Source: Rhynchopus sp. YZ270_cl-10 (lineage: Eukaryota; Euglenozoa; Diplonemea; Diplonemida; Diplonemidae). Taken from it: a stretch of DNA of 64,000 nucleotides. The stretch spans positions 186,001 through 250,000 of the forward strand of contig OZ037923.1 of assembly GCA_964035575.1 (NCBI GenBank), in the 5' to 3' direction. Made by a program: the position numbers and the translations under genes. The notes under the pieces were generated by a model. That model had not been told where the DNA came from, ran no database searches, and saw only the letters and a program-made list of their open reading frames with translations. Shown one piece after another: positions 33,711 through 43,200 of the stretch. The number at the start of each line of letters is the position of its first letter. Position 1 is the stretch's first letter.

Positions 33711-34745
33711 CAGGCCTGACGCTAACTTTTGGGTTTTTGGGAAATCGTGGGATGATGGTCGAATATGGGGGGGGGAAAGCTAAAAAAAAATTTTCCCGCG
33801 CCTGTTTTTTTGTCCTCACGCAACACTCCACACCATTGACAAAAACACACGATTTTTATTTTTTGAAAACTTGGTCAGCCCCGCCGCCAGAATTTTGGGT
33901 TTGAAAAAGTTCTGTTGTGGTCCGAAAAATATTTTTCGCGCTTCGCGCGAAAACCCCTGCAAAGCTCCTTCTCGTGAGAGACGCATGTTCCCCAAGCCCG
34001 GTCAGAGTTCCTCCGAATCAGCGACATTTGCTCTTTCCCTGTGCATTGTACTCTTCGGTGGCCAGTACAGGTGGCCGTCCAGAATCCGCATTGGGTGTCA
34101 GCCTTCTTATCGGTAAAGCAGCGGTCATGGTACCCAAAGGTTCCTGGCGAAGCCACGGTACGCAACATTTCTAAAAAATGTTCCCATAAAATGGAACTGC
34201 GTTGGTGGGATACATGCTCGCGCCGCAGGCGCACGGTACGCAACTTTTTCCCATCATGCCATCATGCCATCATGCCATCATGCCATCATGCCATCATGCC
34301 ATCATGCCATCATGCCATCATGCCATCATGCCATCATGCCATCATGCCATCATGCCATCATGCCATCATGCCATCATGCCATCATGCCATCATGCCATCA
34401 TGCCATCATGCCATCATGCCATCATGCCATCATGCCATCATGCCATCATGCCATCATGCCATCATGCCATCATGCCATCATGCCATCATGCCATCATGCC
34501 ATCATGCCATCATGCCATCATGCCATCATGCCATCATGCCATCATGCACCCCACGTGGGATGATGGTGGCGGAAAAAAAAAAAAACTCCAAAAAACGTGG
34601 GATGATGGCCTGCAAACAACGCAGAAAAAAAAATTTGAAAAAAAAATGGGTATTTTTGGTGGGTTGATGGTGGGATGATGGTTTATGGTCGGGGGGGGAA
34701 AGCCATTTTCGGTGGGTTGATGGTTGATGGTTAGCGTCAGGCCTG
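33711..34745. mobile_element. TIR element with 9-bp target duplication (Mutator-like?) and an 8-bp array
   Basis: Ends caggcctgacgctaac (33711-33726) and its inverse (34730-34745), flanked by TTTTGGTAG on both sides (33702-33710 and 34746-34754). A 9-bp duplication is typical of Mutator-like elements. Inside lie gggatgatgg words, a GC-richer passenger (about 33912-34240, minus-strand frame containing FGYHDRCFTDKKADTQCGFW) and a long array of an 8-bp unit. No transposase. Confidence 0.75.
34252..34546. repeat. 8-bp tandem array (catgccat unit), about 37 copies
   Basis: Perfect repetition of ccatcatg over nearly 300 bp inside the TIR element. Confidence 0.97.
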
Positions 34746-34754
34746 TTTTGGTAG

Positions 34755-35226
34755 AGTTTTTTTTTTTGGGGGGGGGCTTTAAACACCACTAAAAAACTCC
34801 ATCAAATTTCAGGGGGGAAAATATCAGGTGGTTGTAATCTGGAATGACTCTGCTTCCTTGTCCAGAAATGCACAGAAACATTCGAGAGGGTGCTCACACA
34901 TCATGTCATATGCACCCTTTCTTTTTGCATCTAATTGTTTCATATACTAACTATTCTACTGAATAGATGGTATAATAGGGTGCACTAAATGTACCCAAAC
35001 TTTTTTTTTTACTTTATGTGGATTGTTTGTTTCTGATAGTGACGTGACTCGTTTTTTTATGTTTTTTTTTTGGAAAAGAAAGTTTCATGTACCCATTAAT
35101 AAAAGTCTGCATCTAAGAAAAAAAAACAGAAAAATTTGAATAAATGGTGTGGCTGAAAGAGGGAGGGTGATTCGCACTTTGCGCGCACTTCTCCGCACTT
35201 TTTTTTTTTTGCACCCCCCCATTAGG
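34755..35226. other. Gene-free spacer with a duplicated 58-bp motif
   Basis: 34934-34991 (ttgtttcatatactaactat ... tataatagggtgcactaaat) is repeated at 40674-40731 with a few changes. The rest is T runs. Confidence 0.65.
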
Positions 35227-36123
35227 CATAGGTGCCCGGCGAGTTAAAACAACTCGGCAACTCGCCCAAATTCGGCCAACAACTCGCCCATTTTTTTTGG
35301 GCGAGTTGTTTTTTTTCGGGATTTTTTATGGCTACAAAAACACAGGTACACAGGTACACAGGTACACAGGTACACAGGTACACAGGTACACAGGTACACA
35401 GGTACACAGGTACACAGGTACACAGGTACACAGGTACACAGGTACACAGGTACACAGGTACACAGGTACACAGGTACACCACATCACGATTCTTTGCCGC
35501 TTCACAGCTGGTCTGTGATTGTGCGCTTTGTGTGGTTTTGTGTATCCCAAAGGAAGTCGTTGCCCAAAGCATTTTGACTAAACGTGTGAACGTTGTGAAC
35601 CTGGAATCGATAGCAGACAGGAAAAGAGATGGGCAGTCAGCGCCTGCCTGACCTGTGTGAAGTGAATCAGTGATTGCCTGACAGATGTCTGGGGAACCGT
35701 GTGTTCTGTGTGGGTATCCATGTACGGAGTATCCCATTCCCCCTAGCAATTACCAAAAACTGTGAGTGTACACGGTGGCCCATGGACCACCACGACCTAG
35801 TTACCACCTATGACTAGTCATATGACAAGGTGCATGTAATGAGTGGCGTTTGGCCTTAGCCCTGGTTGTTTTTCTTGAGATCATGTGTTGTACCAACGTT
35901 ACATGTGTGTAACCTTACAATGTCCCCTCCCATCCCTGTATGTTTTTGCCTGTAAAAATGGGCGAGTTGTGGCCGAGTTGTGGCCGAGTTGTGCCGAGTA
36001 TAGGGCGAGTTGTGCCGAGTATAGGGCGAGTTGTGGCCGAGTTGTCCGAGTTTTGGGCGAGTTGTTGGGTGAAATCGTAAAGTTCCGACAACTCGCCCAA
36101 AAACGACTCGGCGGGCACCTATG
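35227..36123. mobile_element. Inverted-repeat element with GGCGAGT words and an 8-bp array
   Basis: Ends cataggtgcccggcgagtt and near-inverse gactcggcgggcacctatg. Both arms carry actcgcc/ggcgagt words as in the element at 14013-14917. It contains an 8-bp array (35341-35478) and about 280 bp of unlike, protein-like sequence (35480-35760). Confidence 0.75.
35341..35478. repeat. 8-bp tandem array (acaggtac unit), about 17 copies
   Basis: Perfect repeats; the predicted peptides TGTQVHRY and CVPVYLCT are artefacts of the array. Confidence 0.97.
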
Positions 36124-37490
36124 AATGAATAAAGGTCCCCCCCCATGCAGCCACGCTAATGAATGAATAATATTGCCTTACAGTGCATATCAGCGGCACG
36201 AAAAGTATCAATCTGGGTGGAAATTCCAGGAATGCAAGTTTTTAAATTTATATTTGGGTTTTAAAATGACGGACTTTCAAAGTCTGCCATAGTCCGTCTC
36301 AACTCAGGCGGACCACAAAGTATGACCTTTTGCCCACTTTTTTGATAAATTATTGGAGTAGTGTAGTTGCCTCGGTTGTGTTGCCACAGTTGTGCAATCT
36401 CCACATCGTCTTTTTCCCCCTACCGAACTCTGAAAACGAACTTCCGCGGTTTTTTTGGAATCAGTGGGACAAAAATATGTCCAAAAAAAAACGTACCTTT
36501 AAGGCCACCGAGAATGACAGTTTTCGTGACAGCTACTGAGATGCATTTAAAAAAAAAACACGTTAAAAAATTGGAGACAATGCTTTACAGCAGAATCAGA
36601 GAGTTTGCTTTTTTTTTTTGGCGGGGATGAAAAGTAACTTGATGGCTATCTTCTTTCGTTCTTTTTCGATAAATTGTTGGAGTAGTGTAGTTGCCTCGGT
36701 TGTGTTGCCACAGTTGTGCAATCTCCACTGTTTTCTTTCTTGTTTTTGCTGATTATGGCACCCCTCCTGACTGAACCCACCGTACGATGCCAGCCAGGTA
36801 TTAGCAATGGAGTTACCATTGTTATCCTACTGGACGCCGTAAGGCACCTTTTCCCGCGTGGGATTGTAGCTGATATAATGAGCCGTCTGCAGAATCCACT
36901 GTTAATCCCATTAACTATATGTCCGAAGAATGTGTGTATAATACACGAGGCACATTCATTTTCGCTTTTTTTTTTCGCAGCTGTTCTGCAGAATCCGCTG
37001 TTAATCTTACTGTTAATCCATTTTACTCTGAGATTTGCATGGCTTAATCCTTGAAACAAGCACACCATCTCCTGATATATGGAGGGTACGGAAATAAGGA
37101 GTACCACCCCCACAGGAGTGACACACTCACCACACCAAAAAAAAAAACCCCCCTCCCCTTTACTCTCGCATTTTGAACATGAGCCCATACACTTTTGTCG
37201 AACACATTCTCTTAGTCGCAAAAAAAAAAATACAATTTAATCATCGAAAGAACTGCAAGATGAGAGTCTTGCCATGTTGTTCGTACGCATTCTGAAGTCC
37301 TCCTGAAGAGAAAAAAAAAAAGAAAGTTGGCCTGAAATATAGCCCCCTAATATGCTACCTAAAAAAAGAGAACAAAGAACTGAAAACTACTCAGTAAATT
37401 GCTTTTCAACATAACACATCTTTCACCTCTGCAAGAATTATCCCATATTAGATACAATCGAACACAGATGCCCTGCCAAACACCCCCCTT
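36124..37490. other. Gene-free region with a direct duplication
   Basis: 36341-36404 (gataaatt.ttggagtagtg ... gttgtgcaatctccac) is repeated directly at 36668-36731. A further short repeat (gcagaatcc.ctgttaatc) occurs at 36890 and 36989. The part next to 37490 is the likely 3' UTR of the propeller gene. No gene seen. Confidence 0.6.
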
Positions 37491-38729
37491 TCAAGAACAG
37501 ACACAGGCACATGCACATTTTCCACCTTCCGGATCTTCAACAGCACCACGTGTCTGAATGCTTCGGCGCAGTCTTTCTGCCGTCTGCAGACGGTCACCCA
37601 GGGTGGACTCCTCTGCAAGCTGGCCTACGTCGTGGTATTCTGTAGGGATCTTGATGACACTCACGTTAACGAAGACGATTGCAAGCAGGTTCGCGCCGTC
37701 TGCGCTCACTGCGAGGAAGGGCGCGTCGCCGTCGATGCTTGCAGGAAACTTACTCAGGCAGGCCCCTGAGTAGGCATCCCATTGGTAGATGCTTTGGTTC
37801 CCCGTAAACACAAACCGTGAGCACGCACTGAAGCATGCTGTCTGCAGCGGACGTTCATGTGACCGCACGGCACAGATCAGCTCTCCACTGAAGGTGTCGC
37901 CGATGTGGATGACCCGCCGATCCGAGACAGTTCCGCATAATAGAAGCGAAGAGTTGGGGGAGAACTGCGGTTTGACATTGAAGGCACGTTCGCTCGAGAA
38001 GTTCATTTCGCGAAGGAGCTCGCCGCTCACAGCGTCCATCAGCACCGCTTTTGGTCCTGCGTTTTGAAAGAGAACGGTACCACAGGGGTTGACAGCGAAG
38101 GAGCTCCCATCGCAGTCGAGGGTGCGCAGAAGCTCTCCCGCGCTGGTGTACGTCTTGATGTACGTTGCTGTCCCAACAAGCACCGAATCCCTGCTCGGCA
38201 TCGCAGTAATCATCTTCGCCTCGCAGGGAAGCCTGGTCACAGTCTTCCCGCTACTCCGCTCTACAAAAGACAGGTCCGTTGTGTCCGAAAAAACTACGTG
38301 CGTTTCAGTCAGCGCAAGACAACGGCATTTCACCCCGGTGCTAATATCGAAGGACATTTGCGCGCCGGTTTCGAGATTGATAAGGCCCACCCCTCTACAA
38401 CCATATGCCGCCCAAGCACCGCAAGCATCCCCTGCAGACGCCCAGACCCTAGCAGGGTAGGAGGAAGGTGAAATCCACCCGGTGGTTTCAATTTCAACAT
38501 ACACCTTGTCGCCAGAGCAGAGGCCGCTTGCAGCAAGTGTCAGCGTGTCGTCCGCAAGGCGCTCCCGCGATCCATCTTCGCAGGTCCGGTAGAGGGTGGC
38601 CCGCGCAAACTCGTCGTCCGGTGACAGTGCGCGTTGTGCCTCCTCCCGCAAGTCCTGCACCGTCCCCTCCACATCCACCTCTACACAGCACCCTTCTCCA
38701 GTGTCTGCACATTCGAGGTTCACCTCCAT
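37491..38729 (-). CDS. Ubiquitin-like N-terminus plus WD40-like beta-propeller protein
   Basis: 412 residues from the ATG at 38729. Residues 1-82 look like a ubiquitin-like domain (GTVQDLREEAQRAL in the helix position, ending GLCSGDKVYVEI), matching the first domains of the LRR and ankyrin-like proteins in this window. Residues about 90-350 read as a degenerate propeller: repeated blades such as VLMDAVSGELLREMNFS, IHIGDTFSGELICAVRSHER and IYQWDAYSGACLSKFP. A C-terminal helix (LAEESTLGDRLQTAERLRR) and a Cys-rich end follow. A pyrimidine tract with AG lies 23 nt upstream. Likely a protein-interaction scaffold; function unknown. Confidence 0.85.
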   Translation of the reverse strand: MEVNLECADTGEGCCVEVDVEGTVQDLREEAQRALSPDDEFARATLYRTCEDGSRERLADDTLTLAASGLCSGDKVYVEIETTGWISPSSYPARVWASAGDACGAWAAYGCRGVGLINLETGAQMSFDISTGVKCRCLALTETHVVFSDTTDLSFVERSSGKTVTRLPCEAKMITAMPSRDSVLVGTATYIKTYTSAGELLRTLDCDGSSFAVNPCGTVLFQNAGPKAVLMDAVSGELLREMNFSSERAFNVKPQFSPNSSLLLCGTVSDRRVIHIGDTFSGELICAVRSHERPLQTACFSACSRFVFTGNQSIYQWDAYSGACLSKFPASIDGDAPFLAVSADGANLLAIVFVNVSVIKIPTEYHDVGQLAEESTLGDRLQTAERLRRSIQTRGAVEDPEGGKCACACVCS

Positions 38730-38752
38730 TTAAAGGATATGGGGGTGGTGTT

Positions 38753-38775
38753 CTGGAGGTAGGGGGTGTTTGTGG
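38753..38775 (-). promoter_or_regulatory. Candidate spliced-leader acceptor
   Basis: Minus strand aaacaccccctacctccAG, followed by a 23-nt leader and the propeller gene ATG. Confidence 0.5.
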
Positions 38776-39184
38776 GGTTTTAAAAAGGCGCGTCAAGAGT
38801 GAGGGTTGGGATATACATCGTGTGAAAAAGCTCGGAAAAGTGCTGAAAAGCGGAAATTTTTCACTCAACCCTCCAACCGTACTCCGCAACACCAGGCGAG
38901 AGATAGTGTAGAAGTGAACGATAAATGACACCTTTTTTTTTGGCATTTTTTTTTGGCCCAGGAGGACCTACGACAAGGGGAACCCTTTTTTTAGCCAAGC
39001 AACTACAGTGCAATTCATAAAAATTCATAAAAAATGCTGCTATAGACAAAATTCCAAGGAATTCTACCCCCCCTCCCTCCCTCCTCCTCCTCCCTTCCAC
39101 AGAATACGTCCACTACAAGCCCAGAGATGCACAAGAGAGATCCAAAAAAAACACAACATTTTTTTTTCCTCTCTCTCTCCCCTC
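38776..39184. other. Intergenic spacer
   Basis: About 400 bp of T, C and A runs between two minus-strand genes; probably the 3' UTR of the PPR gene plus trans-splicing signals. No other feature seen. Confidence 0.5.
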
Positions 39185-40576
39185 TCACCCCCCTTCGACA
39201 CACATAGCATGCAGTGCTAGAAGGTGGCGCCCTGGCTGGAGGTTTTTCTCAGAGCAGTGCATATGCTGGAGAAGGAGGTCCGCCTTCCTTGCGTTGCCTA
39301 CTGCTGCGTAGACGCACATCAGCCTTGTGTAGAACACAGACGAGCGGCCGGCCAGGCCTTTTATCTCTCCGGTTTGAAAGGCCTTTTCCGCAAGCACCAC
39401 CCAGTCACGGTGCACATCCTTCGCGAATGCTGCCTGCGCACAGACAAACATTAAAGATGACAATGTGTAAAATGAGCCTTCCGCGTCAGGACAAAGCTCA
39501 AATTCTTCCACAGCCTGACCATAACTCCCAGACACAGCCGCAACGTGCATCCGCGCCGCAGCAAGCTCGGCACTCCGTTTCGTCCCAACCCGCACAATGT
39601 ACCCCCACGTCGCCTCCGCATTCGTCTTCAGACGACGTAGCACCTCTGCTGGCAGGGTCTGCGCGACGCAACCATCCTCTGTCAGACCCCACATACTGGT
39701 TTGCCCCGCCTCCCTCAAATTTACCTGCAAAAACGCGCGCGCAGTGGAGCTATCAATTGGAACCCCCCAGCGAGCATATTGAAGCACACAGCGTCTTGCT
39801 AGGGCATACTCCGCCGCACCACCAAGAAGAGAACGGAGGATCTTCACATCTGCGATGTTCACCCCTTCACTGTGCAGCGTGCTGACCAGACGCCAGGCAT
39901 CATCCGCTTTCCCCATGCGTCCCATCGCTCCCACCGCCAGAGAGTAGTGCGCAGTACTCCTCGGCACCCCTGCGACTTTCATATCGTTCCGCAGAACTTC
40001 TAAGCACTCCTTCTCCCTCCCACCCCTCAGGTACGAATGCATTATCGCGCTGTACACCCTGGCCTTATGTGCAATAGGATGCGGCCGTCCTGCTTCACGC
40101 TCAAGGTACTCATGGTACAGCCGCTCCGCAGCGACCAAGGTGCTTGGCTTCTCCTCCGGACTGTCCATCTGCGTGACAGTGATGACACTGTTGCAGACGC
40201 TTATCGCGACGGCGTAAGAGAGTGGGCCGACCACACCGTCCTCGTTTTTTAGTCGTTCAAACTCCTTCAACATACGAACAAAAACGCGTACTTTGGAACG
40301 GTCGCCTGTAACCGGGGCAGGGGTGGAATGCATCAGAGGGCTGTCCCTGAAGGTGGCTCGTAAGTACTGTGCGGTGGCTTTGTCTCCTTTGATGTGGTGC
40401 TGTCGCATCCCGGCAGGCCGTGTGGTGCCATATTGGAGTGCGCCGGATACAGAGCTGTGCGCACGGCCTGCAACGTCGGTGTGTCCGTCCTCGCGGCTCC
40501 AGCGGCGTTGGCGTGCAAGGCTAGCACTGTGCAGGCAGAAGACACTGTTGCTTCGAAACAGTACAGTCCATACCAT
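39185..40576 (-). CDS. PPR (pentatricopeptide repeat) protein, probably mitochondrial
   Basis: The open frame begins at 40690, but a strong pyrimidine tract and AG (acceptor at 40615) lie inside it, so the ATG at 40576 is the better start (463 residues). The N-terminus (MVWTVLFRSNSVFCLHSASLARQRR) has the make-up of a mitochondrial presequence. Helix-turn-helix pairs of about 35 residues follow, e.g. ARVYSAIMHSYLRGGREKEC, AHYSLAVGAMGRMGKADDAW, and near the C-terminus VFYTRLMCVYAAVGNARKAD. Such proteins bind organellar RNA. It shares an N-terminal word (AQYLR) with the second PPR gene at 53926-55353. Repeats are degenerate, so no RNA target can be inferred. Confidence 0.8.
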   Translation of the reverse strand: MVWTVLFRSNSVFCLHSASLARQRRWSREDGHTDVAGRAHSSVSGALQYGTTRPAGMRQHHIKGDKATAQYLRATFRDSPLMHSTPAPVTGDRSKVRVFVRMLKEFERLKNEDGVVGPLSYAVAISVCNSVITVTQMDSPEEKPSTLVAAERLYHEYLEREAGRPHPIAHKARVYSAIMHSYLRGGREKECLEVLRNDMKVAGVPRSTAHYSLAVGAMGRMGKADDAWRLVSTLHSEGVNIADVKILRSLLGGAAEYALARRCVLQYARWGVPIDSSTARAFLQVNLREAGQTSMWGLTEDGCVAQTLPAEVLRRLKTNAEATWGYIVRVGTKRSAELAAARMHVAAVSGSYGQAVEEFELCPDAEGSFYTLSSLMFVCAQAAFAKDVHRDWVVLAEKAFQTGEIKGLAGRSSVFYTRLMCVYAAVGNARKADLLLQHMHCSEKNLQPGRHLLALHAMCVEGG

Positions 40577-40614
40577 CAAGAAACCATGATGTTTCTGCCC
40601 TTTGGGGGTACCTC

Positions 40615-40667
40615 CTATGGGGGGTGAGATAAGGTGGAAGAAGGGAGAAGGGAGAAGAGGGAGAGGC
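40615..40667 (-). promoter_or_regulatory. Strong candidate spliced-leader acceptor of the PPR gene
   Basis: About 50 nt of almost pure pyrimidine on the minus strand ends in ccccccatAG, then a 38-nt leader and ATG at 40576. Confidence 0.7.
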
Positions 40668-40673
40668 AAAAAG

Positions 40674-40731
40674 ATTGTTTCATATACCAACTATTCTACT
40701 GAATAGAAGCTATAATAGGGTGCACTAAATG
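40674..40731. repeat. Second copy of the 58-bp dispersed motif
   Basis: Same as 34934-34991 (ctattctactgaataga core), lying just upstream of the PPR transcription unit. Confidence 0.75.
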
Positions 40732-41320
40732 AAAAAAAAAAAGTAGACTTTGCCGTTCACCCGCGCTTGACCTGATCTCTCAGCGTTGACATTCAGGGCA
40801 CTGCGCAGAAGTCACAGAAATACAACAGCCCGCTCGGTGACAGTGTACCTTGTTGCAATTATCAGGTGTACCGGGGGGTGGACCCCAACCATCGTTGCAT
40901 TGCCATCTCCAAAAATGATCACTTTCTTTTTTTTTCTTTTTCACAAAAAAAAAACAATAATCTAGGATGCGGTAGAGAGCCTCTCTCGGGATGCATAAAA
41001 AGCACGGTGCTGAAAAAGAGAAAAAAAAAAACAGACAGAAACGTCTGAAAAGCGCAAAACGCCTCACCGTTCATCGGCGGACGCAAAGAAACTTTTTGGT
41101 TATCGAACCCCCCTCCGTCCAAAGAGAGCACTTCATTTTGGGCATGCAAAGTGTATCGCAGTGCCTGGGTGCGCCGTGTACGTTGTTTTCCCGCAGTACC
41201 GAATATATCAGGCAGTGCACTATCAAAAGGGGTTATATTTCTTTCCCGTTTTTTTTTTTTTTTTCGCTCATTTTTTGCAGGGGACATTGGTAGTTTGAGA
41301 TTTTGAAAAAAAAGCCGGTG
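40732..41320. other. Gene-free spacer with SINE-like repeat
   Basis: Contains the two-part dispersed repeat: gaaatacaacagcccgctcg at 40819 and gcgcaaaacgcctcaccg at 41049, followed by ggttatcgaacccccc (41098-41113). No gene seen. Confidence 0.6.
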
Positions 41321-41328
41321 TGAGCCAA

Positions 41329-41560
41329 CAAACACGGATGCTGCCAGATCTGGCCAGATTTGGGGGCCAATTTCCCAGATCTGGCTCGTTTTCCAGATGT
41401 GGAGATCTTGTTTCCAGATCTGGCCAGATCTGGCCAGATCTGGGAATCTGGGAAATTTTTTTTTTCAAAAAAAAAAAAAAACCCCCAGATCTGGCCAGAT
41501 CTGGCCAGATCTGGCCAGATCTGGCCAGATCTGGCCAGATCTGGAAATCTGGCCATTTTT
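41329..41560. repeat. ccagatctgg palindromic tandem array
   Basis: Starts cacggatgctgccagatctg; ten-base palindromic units repeat at 41415-41450 and 41486-41544. Inverse ends (ctggcagcatccgtg) lie at 46576-46590, and shorter arrays occur at 44208-44240 and 46530-46575. Confidence 0.85.
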
Positions 41561-41619
41561 TTTTTTTTCTCAGATTTCTGGCTATTGTCTCCCAGGGAAA
41601 GGGACTCTCGAATTTTTTT

Positions 41620-42330
41620 TTTCGCCCCTATATAGGGCTAATTTCGACGATTTGAGGCCGTTAAAAGCAAAATTTGACACTTTTGAGCATCTGTGGGGGT
41701 CTAAAACGTGGTTTCGCGCACCCGAAATTTCGTGGTTTTTACCAAAGACAAGTCGATTTTTGAAAAATCTCGAAAAAAAAAATTTTTTTCCCGGGAAAAT
41801 TTTGACCCCTGAGTAGGGTTTTTGTGCACCAAAAAGTGCAAAAAAACGCAAGAGTCGGGTGTTTTGACGATCTGGGTACCGCCATATGCACTACAGGGGC
41901 CCACAATTTCGACTTTTTCTTAGCAATTTCCTTCATAATTTTTTTTTTCGATTTTTGGCAAAGGCAAATCTCAGGCAAAAAAAATTCACCCCTGATAGTG
42001 GGTCCTTGGGTGTCCAAAGATGCCAAAAACACAAAAATTTTGATGTTTTGACCATCTGTGGGCGCCTAAAACGCACTTCTCTGCCCAAAAAATGAATATC
42101 GATTTTTCCTTAGCGTTTTTATAGCCGTGCTTTTTGGGTACTTTTTCGCAAAGGGAAAAAAAAAATATCAACCAAAATAGTGGGTCCTTGGGTGACCAAA
42201 AATGCAAAAAAACGCATTTTTTTGGTGTTTTGACCCTTCAGAACCACCCAAAACGCACTTTTGTGTACCAAAACACGCATATTTCACATTTCCTTAGCAA
42301 TGCCTTCACAAGTGCAAGGTGATTTTTGAC
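41620..42330. repeat. Diverged tandem repeat, about 180-bp period, four units
   Basis: The word [tg]t.ttttga[cg].atctg recurs at about 41672, 41859, 42041 and 42218, each followed by aaaacg.{2,3}tt and preceded by gggtccttgggtg- or ttttgtgcacc-like stretches. Non-coding, low complexity. Confidence 0.6.
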
Positions 42331-43200
42331 CAAACTAATTTTGTGCACTTTTTTTGTGGTCACGTAACGCTAAAATCCTCTCCGTGATGCGAGAATTACA
42401 TGTGCGAATGCGATAATGATTCTCGCATGCGAACGCCCAAAACCACGAAGGAGGACGCAAGCAAGGCTTCAGTGCACTTAGGTACAGGATGCGTCGTTTT
42501 CAGTTACAAAAAAGGGTACTGTGAAGCGGTTGAGGCACACACACACACACACACAGACCCGTTGCAAAATGCATCTGGGACCCACGCTAGACCCCCCAAA
42601 AGCTGTAAAACCATATATTTCCATCTCGCGACCCCAGCGGATGTGGACTGAGGTGTTTTTTTGGGTGTTTAGAAAGGTTTTTGTCCGATTGGAGAATTTT
42701 TTCGGTAAGTGTTGCATTTTGTCCCCACTGAGTGTGCACTCAGAAAACACTCATCAATAAAACGACCTTTCTGTTCGGTAAAAAATAGATATTTTCTATC
42801 GTAGTAGTGGGTTTGTCGTGCAGTGATGTTCTTTGTACCTGGAGAGTGGGCCGAGTGCAAGGTATGTTTTTAACCCCCCGGTTTTCTCCCTTTTCGACAT
42901 GTCCGCTATTTTTTAGCTATTTTTTTTTTTGTCAACAAAAATGTCACTTTTACGTTTAAGGGGTACGGGGCGGCTTCTTGTTTGTTTGTTTGTTTTTTTG
43001 TTGTAGTCTCTACTTTTACATTCAATTTCTCTTAACAGGTACCCGAACCGACGACCCTTCATCGTGACAGCGAAGCAGTGCCGATGGAAGAGCTGGTGCA
43101 ATTATTTGAAAACCAGGTGGCGATCGTAAAAGTCGGGTTTATATACCAACTTTTCCATTAACCCACCCCATAGACCACCCTAATTATTATGAAACTCTTA
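42331..43200. other. Gene-free spacer
   Basis: Holds a short (CA)n run (42538-42554) and T runs; no gene or clear repeat element seen. Confidence 0.5.

Noticed and set aside
33875-34243. Minus-strand frame of 122 residues as an active gene
   Set aside because: Protein-like in part, but no leader signal and lies wholly inside a TIR element; treated as cargo.
34252-34546. CRISPR-like regular repeats
   Set aside because: No spacers between units; simple tandem array in a eukaryotic genome.
34041-34678. Open frames reading CHHAIMPS repeats
   Set aside because: Pure product of an 8-bp array; open in all three frames.
35244-35749. Open frames reading CVPVYLCT or TGTQVHRY
   Set aside because: 8-bp array artefact on both strands.
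40577-40690. Upstream extension of the PPR frame
   Set aside because: Crosses a strong pyrimidine tract and AG; residues are Leu/Pro-rich translation of the tract.
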